DNA of 22,677 nucleotides from Gnetum montanum (lineage: Eukaryota > Streptophyta > Gnetopsida > Gnetales > Gnetaceae), in NCBI GenBank assembly GCA_015680685.1, contig MNCI01025571.1:691088-713764 (forward strand), written 5' to 3'. The translations under genes and the position numbers were made by a program. The notes under the pieces were generated by a model that ran no database searches, was not told the origin of the DNA, and saw only the letters and a program-made list of their open reading frames with translations. Below are positions 9,146-20,750 of this stretch, one piece after another. The first letter of the stretch is position 1, and every line of letters starts with the position of its first letter.

Positions 9146-9380
9146 GGTGTTGGAACTCTGAAATAATTGTAATATAAGTACACTCCAAGATATATGGTCC
9201 AATTAGAACTTTATAACTCAACATTACTACTAGAATAGAACCAATGATTTGGAGCTTTTAAATAAAGAGTCTTACTACTAGGCCAGGTCATAGGTTTGAT
9301 TCAACTAGGTAGTACTGAGTTATAAACTTCTATAAATCTTAGGGTGTACTAATGTTTCAATTATTTTGGGTTCCAACACC
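9146..9380. repeat. Foldback (MITE-like) inverted repeat, 235 bp
   Basis: The arms begin GGTGTTGGAAC (9146-9156) and end GTTCCAACACC (9370-9380), a perfect 11-bp terminal inverted repeat. Similarity continues inward for about 70 bp with mismatches (AAATAATTG, AGTACAC, AAGAT, TTTATAACTCA shared), leaving a loop of roughly 90 bp. No open frame is present. This fits a small non-autonomous foldback element. No convincing target-site duplication was found, so the family is left open. TTACTACTAG occurs three times (9224, 9272, 9383). Confidence 0.65.
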
Positions 9381-9392
9381 CCTTACTACTAG

Positions 9393-10267
9393 GCTAACAC
9401 CTCATTATTAAATGTTGGATTGTTTCCCTAGTGGGTCTCATAGACTGTGTATAGATTTGAAAAAGTTGCAAACTTTGCTAGGCAAAGGAAAAGGAGATGA
9501 AAGATGGTAAATAATTTAAGCCCTTTGGTGAGAGAAAGTGCACATATTATTGTGAATAATGTCTCCACAAGGGAGATAATCCTTTGAGGATAGGGTCTCT
9601 TTAATACTTTTAACAAAGAAACAATTTTAAACGAAGGCTGAAAATAAAAATATGTAAAGTAAAGAGAAGTGGTGCTTGATAATTGCGTAGAAACAATTCC
9701 TAGGTCTTTCTAGTGGAATATTTTGTGGTATCCAGCCGAAGTTCATGTTTCATTTCCAGTATGGAGTTGAAAATACCTTGGTAGTAATGTATTAGCACTT
9801 CTATTTCCGACAACCCGTACGGCACCGTCAGTCCGTGACTTCCGCTATTCAACAAACTAATTTTAATGCAAAACTGGATAACAAATCGACGAATACAATG
9901 TTAATTTTATTTTTATCGGTTAAATTTTTTTTAAATACTGGATTGCTCGAAATTCAGATCCGAATTTAACAAATTGAAAGTACAAAAAATAAAACACTTT
10001 TTAAACCTGTGGACACAAATGCCGATTGGCTGAAATGGAAGGTTGGATAACTTTTCCTTTGCACGTCATTGACGCGCAAATTTGAGCAGCAACGATATAC
10101 ATATAGGACACATTGAATGAATTTCCAACCAGACCGGAAATCCAGATCGTCGCACAACTTGCACACAAGATTCTGTCCGTTACGGCGAGACGGCAGAGCT
10201 TCATCAGATTTGCCGCCGAAAGGGTTTTCTCGTAAATTTGAAGGTTAGCTCATCAGATCGATCTATC
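9393..10267. other. Upstream region and 5' leader of the Per1-like gene
   Basis: No other gene is seen. From about 9800 the composition changes to a mix with more CpG (CGACAACCCGTACGGCACCG near 9808), as expected near a plant promoter. I found no convincing TATA box, so the transcription start is not placed. No upstream ATG lies in the last 150 bases before the start codon other than those quickly followed by stops. Confidence 0.4.
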
Positions 10268-13200
10268 ATGGAAAACTCGATCCTTGTTGTGGCATTTCTT
10301 GTTTGCTTTTCCATAACTTGCTCTGAGGCAAGCGCAGGAGATCGGGATCCACTCTACAGGTATGCTATATACGCTTCAAATATGAGTTGAATCTATGAAC
10401 TCTTTATGTTAATTGAAATCGTATGTATTTTTTTTCTTTAAAGCTGTTTTTACCATTCATATATTAGAGTAGGCTGTTTTGTATTAAAGGATCCATAGCA
10501 GGGAGATCGAATACCATGATTATGGTCTGCTTCGTTTCCTTTTTCTAACCAATCTTTTGAATTTCTTTCATCCACTTCAAAATCTCAGGTCCGCGCTAAA
10601 ATTGCATCCTCTGTGCGTTTTTAATTTCTCGTTGAAAGGTATCCCCTGATAAACGAAGTTTTTTCAAATTCTAGGGGAGAATGATGTTTAGGAAATAGGA
10701 ACCTGAACTGCAATAGATGTGTGCAACTTAGAACCATTAACGACAGACCTTCATGGAAGAGAAGGTAATCTTTTCAATACGAAAGTTGAACTATCAGACA
10801 ACCAAGCTTTTTGTCTTGATATATAGGGGAATGATATGACTATTTTAACTATTTCAGCTTGTTTTGTGTCGAAGCAAATGACTTACTTGAAGACCTAATT
10901 GTTATTATGCATTTTTGTAATTTTCTACGAAATCATCAACTTCTATTCCAACTTCCTTTTCTGTTACCTGATCTTCACTCAAATTTTTTAGCTGCACAGA
11001 TTGTTACAATTAACATGTATCTATATACTGTTCCTATATACTGTGACCATATGATATTGTCAATGTACTGTTCCTATATACTGTTGTAATATTTGCATCT
11101 AGCAGTTAGTATTAACAATAGAATTTGTTTTCATAACTGATCTTTTTGTCCTTTTTGCATATCAACTAAAATGGTTACATTCTTTATCTTCAGTAGTCAC
11201 ATTCCTGAATTTATGGATTTATCAATAGCTGGAACACACGTGCTTTGGTCAAATCCCAATGTCACTCAACACCCTTCAAAGAATGACATGGGGCAACAGA
11301 AAGCATATAGTTATGTGCGTGTTTGAAATATCAATTGATTTCTTACAAATAGATTTTTCGCTTTATATCAGTTTCAGTTGTGTTTTAATTCTAACCTTGT
11401 TTTGGTTTTCACTTAAAAGGTTATCAAGCGGGTATACCTTTGAAGGTTATCTTCATTTCAAACCATGATTGGCAGGTTCTGGTAGAATCACTAGCTGCGA
11501 TGGATTGTGATATTACTTGCATATTTCACATTCAATATGATGCAACCATGTATTAGTTAGAGTATTTGTTATATGTAAAATTCATTTCTCATCATGTGTA
11601 TATTTAGATTTACTGAATTTTATGTCTCTGACCTTCCTTTTTCCAGTTGAGTTCATTTTGATAACTTTATTTTTCTAACCTGTATGTAACACTCAACCCC
11701 TATCAAATATCTCTGCTTCTGTTTTTGGATTCCAGTTTTGTCCCATATTCAATACAAAGATGCCTTCTTGGGGTTCATCCTGGCTTATTGCAAGGGCAGT
11801 TACCAGGGCAATATTTGGGCAACAAATAAATTTTTTTCAGGCTTTGTGTTGCAAAGACCGTTAACACAGTAACATCAAAGCAACAGATAGTTTGAGCCTT
11901 GTGATGGGTGGCATTAGCATATTGCTTAACCTATCGTATGATAGTATGCAGGTTTGAGCTAAAAGTTATATTTGGCTTTGCATAATTCACTACTTATGTC
12001 AGTCTTTCCCTTGTAGGTGCAACTGACGTGGTACATAGATCTCCAGGCAGGGTGGGCAATGTGTGATCAAGGAGGATTTCCGGTGGGAAAACATAAAACA
12101 TATTGCCTTTGTGTTTTCATCATTTCTCAAAAATAATCGAGTTCAGATGTGCCATTGTATTATTGGAGGGTGTTTAATTGTCTTTAGCAGTAAAAAGTTT
12201 CTTTTCCTCTTCCGATCTGGGGTAGGAGGGGAACACATGACGTTTAGATCTATTTTTTGAACTGTTTGCTCTCAGAAAGCCTAAGCCCTCCCCGGGAAGT
12301 CAAACTTGTAATTCTTATTTTAGAATCAAAAGGTATACCAAGTCACGGTAGCCATTTCCTCTGAAAGCTGTAGTTAGCAGAAACGTGAACATGCTGCGAT
12401 GTTGCAGAATTTCAAGCTTGCAAAATGGAAATGCTAACCTTGGAAACACAAATACTTTCCGTTTCTTGCCCCATTTCGTCTTGTCTCCAATAACAATTCT
12501 GAAAGCAGAAGCAGTTTGTCAATTTATTGCATAGGTCATTGGTTATAACTTACGACTTACTTTCTGGAAATTATCCGTTTGATTCTAGTAAGTTATACTA
12601 AGGTCGAATGTTGTTATGTGAACGATCAATGAATCATTCAGGTTTGACAACCGCCATAATCATAGAAACTTCATGCTACTCAACTATCAAAGCTTTAAAG
12701 GAGGAATTAGAGCTAGCTTGTGGTGTTGGGCAGTCTTAGAAACAGAATACTAAAGATTATGATTTCCATTTTCAAGTTCATCTGTAATTTTTTTTATTAA
12801 AAATATATAAGTTACTACATGTTGAAACCCTGTATACGGTGCTACGAGTCTCACATGATTTCTAATTGTACACAGGCAGTTAGAACAAAATCATAACATC
12901 CTTTTATGATGTTAGCCATTTTTCCACACTAATCTTCGTATATTATTTTTAATGCAGAACATGTGTGGATGAATGTGAGAAAACAGGTTGTTTTGAGGAT
13001 AAATGCTTCAACTCATGTGAGATAAGGGCATCTAGTATTCCCTTGGAAGATGAGAAGTTGTTGAAAATGCCCTCTTTTTTGAAGTGGAAGGAATGGGATT
13101 GCAGGAGTGAGTGCCGTTATGAATGTATGGTCAAAAGAGAAAGTGAAAAGAGAGGAAAAGGAGAGGAACCTGTCAAGTATCATGGTAAATGGCCATTTGA

Positions 13201-14320
13201 GCGAAAGTTTGGACTTCAGGTTTGCCACATTTAAATTAGTTGTTTAGATGTTAATTTAGCCGTCATTTTCTAATATTATTTTTTAAAAGTTTCATTTTAT
13301 TATTTGCTTTCTCTCCATTTTTCATGTACACAGGAGCCTGTTTCAGTGGCATTCTCGGTCTTGAACCTTGTTTTTCATCTTCTTGGGTGGCTTTCATTCT
13401 ACGATCTTGTGTATTACAAGCTACCTCTGACACCAAAAAGTAAAAAACCATATTACGATTTTACTGGACTCTGGAATGTTTATGCCTTTCTGTCTGTCAA
13501 TGCATGGCTGTGGAGTGCTACTTTTCATGGCAGGCAAGGGCAGGAATCCAATATCAAATAAGTCTAATTATGCTTTCATTGATGTTCTGTAATACTGAGT
13601 ATTTGTTTCCGTATTCTCTGCGTTTGAGTGAAAATGCATATATGTTTTGTTAATTGTGAGATGGTAAAACCCACATGGCAGGGATTTGGATTTCACGGAA
13701 AAGCTTGACTACTCATCAGCAGTAGCGCTGTTAGGATACTCACTCATTGTTGCCATACTTCGCACGTTCAATGTTAGACATGAGGCTGCTCGAGTTATGG
13801 TGGCTGCCCCGTTATTAGCATTTGTCACTACCCATATTTTGTTTCTTAACTTCTACAAATTTGATTATGGCAAGTTTACCTTTCGTTTTCGTAGCCACAG
13901 TTTACTGAGTGACATTGAATGTTAATTTTTAAATGAAAGTTCCAGAATAGGGATTTCATTAAAATGGTACATTCTAATTACCTTGGCGTGAACTTTTTCG
14001 TGACAGGTTTGAATATGAAAGTTTGCGTTTCGATGGCAGTGATCCAGCTTTTGTTATGGGCAATCTGGGGTGGTCTTACTTCTCATCCAGCACGTTACAA
14101 ATTGTGGCTAGTAGTTTTTGGAGGTGGGCTGGCTATGCTGTTGGAGATCTTTGACTTTCCTCCATTTTGGGGATACCTGGATGCTCATGCGCTCTGGCAT
14201 GCCACAACAATTCCTTTGACACTTTTTTGGTGGAGATTTATAAAAGAAGATGCCAATCAGAGAACTTTAAAGATCATTAACAGTTTCAAAGACAGCAAAG
14301 AGCGCAAGAAAGCACAATAA
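10268..14320 (+). CDS. Per1-like protein (PGAP3-type GPI-anchor phospholipase), 5 exons, 351 aa
   Basis: Exons: 10268-10359, 12958-13219, 13334-13533, 13682-13869, 14007-14320 (1056 nt). Known family role: Per1/PGAP3 proteins sit in the ER or Golgi membrane and remove an acyl chain from GPI anchors during lipid remodelling. Seen here: a signal peptide (residues 1-23) and a luminal Cys-rich part with eight cysteines (33, 37, 42, 47, 51, 79, 83, 87) including WKEWDCRSECRYEC. Next come YHGKWPF (105-111) and seven hydrophobic segments (about 119-141, 160-180, 196-212, 219-236, 250-270, 279-296, 306-325). The CREST-superfamily hydrolase residues are all kept: Ser179 in WSATFH, His183, the RDLDFTEKLDY block (185-195), and HxxxH at 308-312. 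The Lys/Arg-rich tail lacks a clear KKxx. Introns 3 and 4 appear to be GC-AG. Length is normal for plants. The family call is firm. Confidence 0.93.
10360..12957 (+). other. Intron 1 of the Per1-like gene (2598 bp, GT-AG)
   Basis: Donor AG/GTATGC and acceptor TGCAG/AAC join TAC-AG to A-ACA and restore Tyr-Arg-Thr-Cys, as in other Per1 proteins. The intron is T-rich with short spurious open frames. A 17-bp piece, CTGTTCCTATATACTGT, occurs twice (near 11027 and 11067). I see no nested gene or transposon termini in it. Confidence 0.85.
13534..13681 (+). other. Intron 3 of the Per1-like gene, GC-AG type
   Basis: Exon 3 must end GGC-AG to give the conserved FHGRD after joining to G-GAT. The donor is then CAG/GCAAGG and the acceptor is GGCAG/G. 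No GT donor is usable: reading on from 13534 meets TAA at 13559-13561 before any GT, and upstream GTs would delete the Ser-His motif. Confidence 0.85.
13870..14006 (+). other. Intron 4 of the Per1-like gene, probable GC-AG type
   Basis: Joining GAT-TAT-G to GT-TTG gives FDYGLNMKVC with no gap against the family pattern. The donor is ATG/GCAAGT, a perfect match to the strong consensus typical of GC donors. Two in-phase GT choices exist (13885 and 13891) but would insert five or seven residues (KFTF-like) and have poor donor context. Confidence 0.75.
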
Positions 14321-16826
14321 TTAGCCCCAGGTAATCCGGGTTGAGAAAGAGGGCAGGTTATGTATTGTTTCAACTGATCCCGATAATCCTTCCTGTTTTC
14401 ATTGATGGAAGGTATAGTCTGTGATGGTATTTTCCTCTGTAATTGTAGCATAACAGCATCACTGTTTGTCGTTCATCAGAGATTTCTAACCTTGAATGCT
14501 GTAGAAAAAAGTGTGTGGATGTGTTATTACTTGACTTTACGATTGGAGTTTGAAATTCATTAACATGCACAAGGGAAGGGTTAACTAGTTTGCAGAGATT
14601 TTGATATTGTTCATTTCGTTTCACATGTTTCAAATACCGTTATACATTGGTAAGTAAATGCATCAAGTTGACTCAATGCTGATTTCTCTTTTCTTAAATC
14701 TTCTATTTGTCATGTGATAACGGAAATCTATTTTCACCTCGATAAAGAAGAATACTGTGATTATTTAGGACCAGGTTAGAAGTATGCATGTCATTATTAT
14801 GGTGAAGTAGTTAGCAGAATATAAATAGACATTCATAAATATAAATTACACAATAGATCATTATTATCAATACGGAAGTTTGGTTTGCTGGAACTTTCTT
14901 TACAAAGCACACGAGGCAAGATATGTCTTTTTCATCTTTATAAGAAAATAATATTGAATCGAACAGATTCTAATTCATAGCCACGGATGCCTCAAATTGT
15001 CATATTCCCTTCCTCAACTATAGATCAGGAGCGATTTAGTTCGAATGTTCGGGTCGTCTTTTACCCTTGTGAGACTATTACCAATCATGTCTGGTTGTCT
15101 ATTATCCCTGTGTGAGCCCACATGCAATCGTAAAACTCGTTGAAGAAAATGCTTCCGTACAGTGGTTTGAGCATGGAAACTATCTTTTGCTAGCATTTAT
15201 TCTCATTCTAGGAATAGCGATTCTTTTGAAGACTACGGCCAAAAGGAGCAAGTCCTTTCAAAACTGTAGCCAAGCCATTGGTTGTTATTTGGTGAAAACG
15301 CATTTTGAAAAAACCCTTTTTAAAAGTTCTAATCCACATTTACGAGAATTCAGCCTCATGAGGAATCATCCCTAACGCAATACTGGATTGAGGAGAAGTT
15401 TATTAAGAAGAAAAAGTAAAAAATAAAAACAGAATCCATATTAGCCATAGACAAATCAGCCCATGAGGAGTGTCAGGCTCTCCTAGCTAGACTTCCTGGA
15501 GATTTTGTTTTCTGATGTTTTAACGTAGTAACAAAAAGTCAATATCCAGTATCAAAAGGCTTAATTTTAGAGTTGAGACGGGCATCTTGTTATAATCACC
15601 GTATCAAATAAGAAAATAATTCACAAGATCATTTTTAAATATAAGTAAGTCACCGATCCGTGTATCAATAAGCTTTTATCATCCCTTGAAACGACGTTAA
15701 CAGATGGTTGCAATTTTTTCTTTTTTTCTTTTTTTTTAGCTGAAATCAAGCTTAGTTGAATTTAATTTTTTTCCCCGAACGGCATGGTTGACGCTACTTT
15801 CATTGATGGCTTCGAGGCCCGTCGTGTAACCAATAAGCTATTATTGGTAATGCTGATCACGGGACATTTCATTGCATATAGCTTGCAGAACGACATCAAA
15901 TCTCGGCAAAATTTATTAAAATCATACTTGGACCTTGTAAGATCCAAGTCATAGGTGTTATAACCAGATAATAAGGTATCTGCTCAGAAAAATGCGTGAA
16001 ACTGACAAAGAAGCTTATGTTGTGCAGTGCACAAATGATTAGTTTTCCAATTTGGCAAATTGTAGCATTTTCATGGTGAGCACACAGGTGACCAAGTAAA
16101 CTTTGAGCTAGTGGGTTCAATTACCGAGGTAAATTTTCCGTCCAAGGCCAACATTGAGTCTCATTAGTGTACCAAGAACCGAGTCGGGAAATCGCAAATA
16201 GACTCTTGCGTTCCTTTCATAAAAAAATGATCTGCAAAATTCAAGCTGAAAATTTGTCTAATGATGTCTGAAATCACAGTTCTGAACTTGGGGGGCATAT
16301 GGGCTTCCTAGGACCTTGACTAACTCTGCGATTCTGAAGCAACTTCGTGAAAAACATATTCTTAAATACTTTCTTCCGGCAGGTGCAGAAAATGTACATA
16401 CCACTGATTTGGCTTGTTCACTAGACATCTGATATCATCATGTGTGCTGCAGGTGAGCAGGTCTAATTTTTGCATCACATAAATGAGGGCAAAAGGGAAG
16501 GAAGCGCCTCTCTCTCTCTCTCCCACGTATATACTAAGGTTTTGTTTTTGTTTTAGGTTTCTGCGTCACAGCATTAGCACAGGTTTCAGTTTTCACTTAA
16601 TTAGGATGAAAATCTCTTTGAAAAGCAGGGAAACATGATACAAAATTACATGACAAATGCAGCACTCACTGGGCTGGGCCAGAGTCTTGACATTGCCATT
16701 AACCAACTGCCGAATCACATATCTGAGAATTTTAGTCCAAATGCCAAGAAAACCCTGAATAACACTTTAAAACATATCCTGCTCTTACAAAAAGATGCGT
16801 GGGCAATGAGCATCCTTTTCAAGGCA
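14321..16826. other. Intergenic region between convergent genes
   Basis: Contains the 3' UTR of the Per1-like gene, for which I see no canonical AATAAA close to the stop; plant signals are loose, and TGTAATTGTA near 14440 could serve. The rest is AT-rich with a T-rich run at 15714-15736, a small hairpin CTTGGA...TCCAAG near 15927-15948, and a 15-nt CT microsatellite (16508-16522). No gene recognised. Confidence 0.5.
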
Positions 16827-16832
16827 TTTATT
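16827..16832 (-). terminator. Candidate polyadenylation signal of the LOR gene
   Basis: AATAAA on the minus strand, about 106 bases downstream of the stop codon at 16938, in an A-rich context. Suitable distance for a plant near-upstream element. Confidence 0.5.
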
Positions 16833-16937
16833 TCCCCTCTTACACGACGATCACAAGGAAAATGCCCGTACAATTGCGCTGTAGCGCAAAGATATCAACA
16901 CATGTGATCAATGTCTGGCTCTCAGACCGAACCTAGC

Positions 16938-19001
16938 TCATTCATCCTCTGCTGCTATTTGGTGTAAAATTACAATAATACCCATAATGAAAACGTGATC
17001 GATCCCGGCCTTGATTACGACGTTATATACATCTTTGGACAGCATAATCTCCGACGTTGCGGCCTTCCGCCTTATCTGTAAAGAAAATCATTTCAAACAT
17101 AAATATCAATCAATTCGATACAGAAAGGGTTCAAGAATGGTTTTGCATCGAAAGAAACAAAAAGTTACAGATTAAAGAGGATACATACCTCAGCCACAAT
17201 AATTTTGGGGGACTTGTATATAGTACAAGTGCGTTCCAGATAGCAGCCTTTGCATCTGTATTCAAAGGGTTTCCTCTTGTGGCCGCGCTCGATAAGGTAG
17301 ATCTCGAAGCCGCCGCTGAACATGGACGATTCCTTGATACTGAATACCCGTACCTTTTCGTCCGTTGATTCGCCGAGATACGCATCCCACCGATCATAGA
17401 CATTCAAGCCCTAGAATTGGGATTCAGAACAACCATAAATATGTCATGGCATGATTCAGTCAGGCTATTCGGTAATTACAATGATGGATCGAGTCCACAG
17501 CGATGGATGAAAAGAGGCAGCAGTGCGGAACTTCACAGCCAACACAAACTTAAACATAACATTACAAAATCTCGCACACAAATGTGCCTCGAAACTCGAA
17601 GCAAAGCTTTCAGGAATGAGCGATATTTCAAACATTCCACTAGCCATGCACATTCGAACTCCAAAAATTGCCAATCTTCAACGAAAAAACATGCTCGGAG
17701 CAATGCAAGATACAAAATTCACCATGAATAGAAGCGCTTTGAAAAGAAGATTCACGAACAATTATGTTTCCAAGAGCCATAATTGTTTATAAACACATGC
17801 AAACTTTGGATTTCCCGAGAGACAGCCAAACAGATGAATGTACAGAACCTCATTGATCAAAGCATTTTTTAAAAATGTGATAAACGGGTCACTACCAAGA
17901 TACAAAAACGCAGATTGAAATCCTACTATTTTCAAACAATAAAGACAAATGACCAATACAAACTTAGAGAATGCAACATTAACATATATGTCACGAGTCA
18001 CGAGCGATCTGGCATCAATGCATCATACTCCTTCACGACCCTGATCTACGACAAAAGTAGGACTGAAATTTCGAGATCTTTTCCATTGTCTCTATGAAAG
18101 AACAAAAAACAAAAGGCATTACACAAATTCAATCTATAAAATTTTCAAATTTCAAGACAAAATGGTCGAATAACGCGTTATTGAACATCTGACGACAAAA
18201 TGAACGTCACCGGCTTCGCCTCCAACCATCTTCATCGCACGTCGCTTATCGCGTGTGCGATCAAGAAACAATAAAGCAGAAATTCAAGATTATTTTCGTA
18301 AATGTTGAAAGAAAGCACTCGGAAAAAGGAATTCAACCGATTCAAATCCTAAAATTTTGGACTTCTCAAACAAAGCATCAGAGTAAAATTTTGAAGCTTC
18401 ATATCAGTAAATCATTATTCAAACCACTGGCAAGAAATTGAGCAAACATGCAGAGATGGAAAGCAGTAATCCTCGGGCATCATGTTTATCGCATACATCC
18501 ACGGTGAAGCATTATAAGATGAGAAGTCCGCAAAAATTGCATCATAATCGAGAAAAGGTTAAAGAACAAAAATCTTAGAAATCAAGTAGATACAGAACAG
18601 ATCCGAAACGAAACAAAACGGATATGGACCTTGCGGTGCTTGACAGTGAGGAGAGGCTTTCCCTGGCCGTCCATGAGGAGCACCTTCTGGCGCTTGGACG
18701 GGCCGCGGCCGTCGACGGTGAAGACGAGTTGGCCATCAGAATCCGTAACGGTGAAACCGCCGCCGCTGAAAACCCTCGGCTTGTTGCGCACGGTGAGGCA
18801 CTCATGCTTGTGCGAACAGAACTTCTGATGCACCACGGGATACAAAGGCCGTTCTTCCTCCTCTCCGTCGTTGTCCAGCATCTCCTCTGCCTCAAGCGCA
18901 TCCCAGGAGCCACCCATGGCTATTCCCATGGCCGCCAAGTGCGCCGGCGAAGACGAAGATGCGCTCCGTAGCGACGACGACGACGACGTAGACGGAGCCA
19001 T
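16938..19001 (-). CDS. LURP-one-related (LOR) protein, 3 exons, 243 aa
   Basis: Exons in coding order: 19001-18630, 17410-17189, 17075-16938 (372+222+138 nt). Both junctions are GT-AG and phase 0: AAG/GTCCAT...CTAG/GGC and GAG/GTATGT...ACAG/ATA. The protein carries one LOR domain (about residues 52-240), a tubby-C-terminal-like beta barrel around a central helix. Landmarks are PVVHQKFCS (55-63), GGFTVTDSDGQLVFTVDG (81-98), LLMDGQGKPLLTVKHRK (108-124), NVYDRWDAY, and AEIRRK near 197-202. The start is the first ATG of the frame (context GCAGCGATGG). Residues 1-51 are Ser-rich, then acidic. Some family members (LURP1) act in pathogen defence, but most are uncharacterised, so no specific role is claimed. 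No transmembrane segment is obvious. It converges on the Per1-like gene. Confidence 0.92.
17411..18629 (-). other. Intron 1 of the LOR gene (1219 bp)
   Basis: AT-rich and much poorer in GC than exon 1. Short open frames on both strands look spurious. The intron falls after the TVKHRK strand of the domain. Intron 2 (17076-17188) is only 113 bp. Confidence 0.8.
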
Positions 19002-19420
19002 CGCTGCCTTTGCTTTTGCTGCAGAAACTCTAACAACAACGAAAACAACAACAACGCAATGCCCGACACAAAGCACGCACAAACACCGCAGCTCTGCTAT
19101 GAAACTTAATTCGATTGATCGAATCGAAATCCTTGAATCTTTGAATCCTCGGTTGATGAAATGGATGGAAACGTTTCGTCCTTGGTGCGGCGAGAAGCAG
19201 AACGTGCGTGTGCCTGCAATTGCAGATGAAGCTAGAACGCGGTGTAGGCGCCTGCGGAACAGCGGGGAGTTTCTAGCATCTCCTGGCTATGGTGGCCGCA
19301 GCGGGGGTTTTGGCAGGGTTGACTTTGGCAGGCGCCAGGTTGCTCCACGCCAAATTTTAGGAGGCCAGCCTAAATATGGCACCTGCCATGCCAATCCGAT
19401 GTCCTAACTTGCCCAGAGCA
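19002..19420 (-). promoter_or_regulatory. Probable 5' leader and promoter region of the LOR gene
   Basis: The first 80 bases upstream of the ATG (to about 19060) are rich in GTT repeats on the coding strand and contain no ATG. GC-rich sequence continues to about 19420, then drops sharply. No clear TATA box was found, so the transcription start is not placed. Confidence 0.4.
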
Positions 19421-19899
19421 GATGCAGGATTTTCTTGTGCTTTCCACCGCAGCAGCTGCAGCATCATTCCACTAGGCTGGCAATTTAGAGCTTCTGTGGC
19501 TTTTACATTTGTTCTGCTCAGGTCACGTTTCTACAATTTCTCAACTGACTGTAACGAACTGGATCAGTTCGCTTGGCTTTTTTGAATGCTCGACGACTTT
19601 TGACTTTCCAGAACAACGTCGAATTAATGTTCGGTGTATTAATAATAAAATTAAAATAAAAAGCAGAATTGCTCCTTTATGTACTTTTAAAGTTAGTTGA
19701 AAGAGAAGATAAAACTTTTGTTAGCAAATTCCGGCATTGCTGTTGCGCTACAACCAATCGATACCTGTAAATAGAATTATTCCTAGTAGTCAACCATTAT
19801 TTAAATGAATAATAAATATAATATGAATATAATTACAAACACATTCTGCTATGCATTTTAGTGTACTCTGTTAACTTTATGGATATCAAATTTGTTGCT
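19421..19899. other. AT-rich intergenic region, nothing recognised
   Basis: No gene, terminal repeat or structured element seen. Composition becomes strongly AT-rich from about 19620 onward. Confidence 0.4.
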
Positions 19900-20568
19900 T
19901 GGCCATTGAAATTACAAGCAATAATTCAAAGAAAGAAGTTCAATTACAAAGTAAAATTAAAGTTATGCAAAGTTGTCCACTTTCTCCAATTTTCTTTAGT
20001 ATTTTAATTAATGAAATGCATGAATGGTTGTGCAATGAGTAAGATAGTCATGCTATTAAAATTGGATCCCTAGCAGTGAATCTTCTTATATATGCAGATG
20101 ATGTTGCCTTGATCTCCCCTATTACAATATCCATTACCACAAAAGTTATGTAAAACATGTTGCCAATTTTCAAAAATTATTGTCACTCATGTGATCTTTA
20201 AGTGAATGTGGATAAAACCAAATTGATTATCTAGGATGCAAGACATACTTGTTATAACTTACATTTTGGAGGTACCAATGTACAAATGGTAGATTCTTTT
20301 AAATATTTGGGTCTCATTTATATGAACAAGTACATATGAGGGATGTGCAATAAAGAAAGAATAGTAGGAGGTTTCAAGGCTCTGTATACTTTTAAAAACA
20401 AGGACAAGGATTTAGGACTCTGGGTTTGGAAAGTTAGAAAACAAAATTTTCAAACTATCATCTATCCTATTGTAGTGTATAGATGTTGATGAGCTGCGAT
20501 ATCGCATACGCGACATCGCATTTGCCATGCGATATCGCATACGTGATATCGTGTCCTGTCTCATCTTC

Positions 20569-20576
20569 TATAAATA
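20569..20576 (+). promoter_or_regulatory. TATA box of the solo LTR
   Basis: TATAAATA followed by AGAGGCGG, identical to the family pattern, 19 bases after the last GATATC site. It could still drive transcription rightward into the LINE remnant. Confidence 0.65.
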
Positions 20577-20744
20577 AGAGGCGGTGTCCTTTGTTCCAAG
20601 AGGTTAGACTTAGACCCTTAGCTAGATTCTTGCAGTTTAGTCATTCCAGAGTTAGAATTATTTCTGTGTGCCCACAGTAGGAGTCATAGAGTGAATGGAT
20701 CTTTATTCGAGTAATTTGTACCTGAGCACAATTTTGTGTACGAC

Positions 20745-20750
20745 AATAAA
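20745..20750 (+). terminator. Polyadenylation signal of the solo LTR
   Basis: AATAAA about 175 bases after the TATA box, marking the probable end of the R region. U5 would then be unusually long, about 530 bp. Confidence 0.45.

Noticed and set aside
9272-9301. Possible tRNA or SINE (GGTTTGATTC resembles a B box)
   Set aside because: No A box, no cloverleaf and no CCA-end partner. The sequence sits in the loop of the foldback repeat.
13686-13925. Exon 4 read through to 13925 as a coding end
   Set aside because: This would stop before the conserved C-terminal HxxxH exon. Splicing at 13869 restores the family sequence exactly.
16508-16522. CT microsatellite
   Set aside because: Only about seven units in intergenic DNA. 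Noted in the intergenic entry but not worth a finding.
16635-16907. 90-codon open frame on the plus strand
   Set aside because: It lies opposite the 3' UTR of the LOR gene, has no family match I recognise and no supporting splice or promoter context.
18871-19407. 178-codon open frame on the plus strand
   Set aside because: It is antisense to LOR exon 1 and its upstream region. It is open because of the GC-rich sequence and shows no domain.
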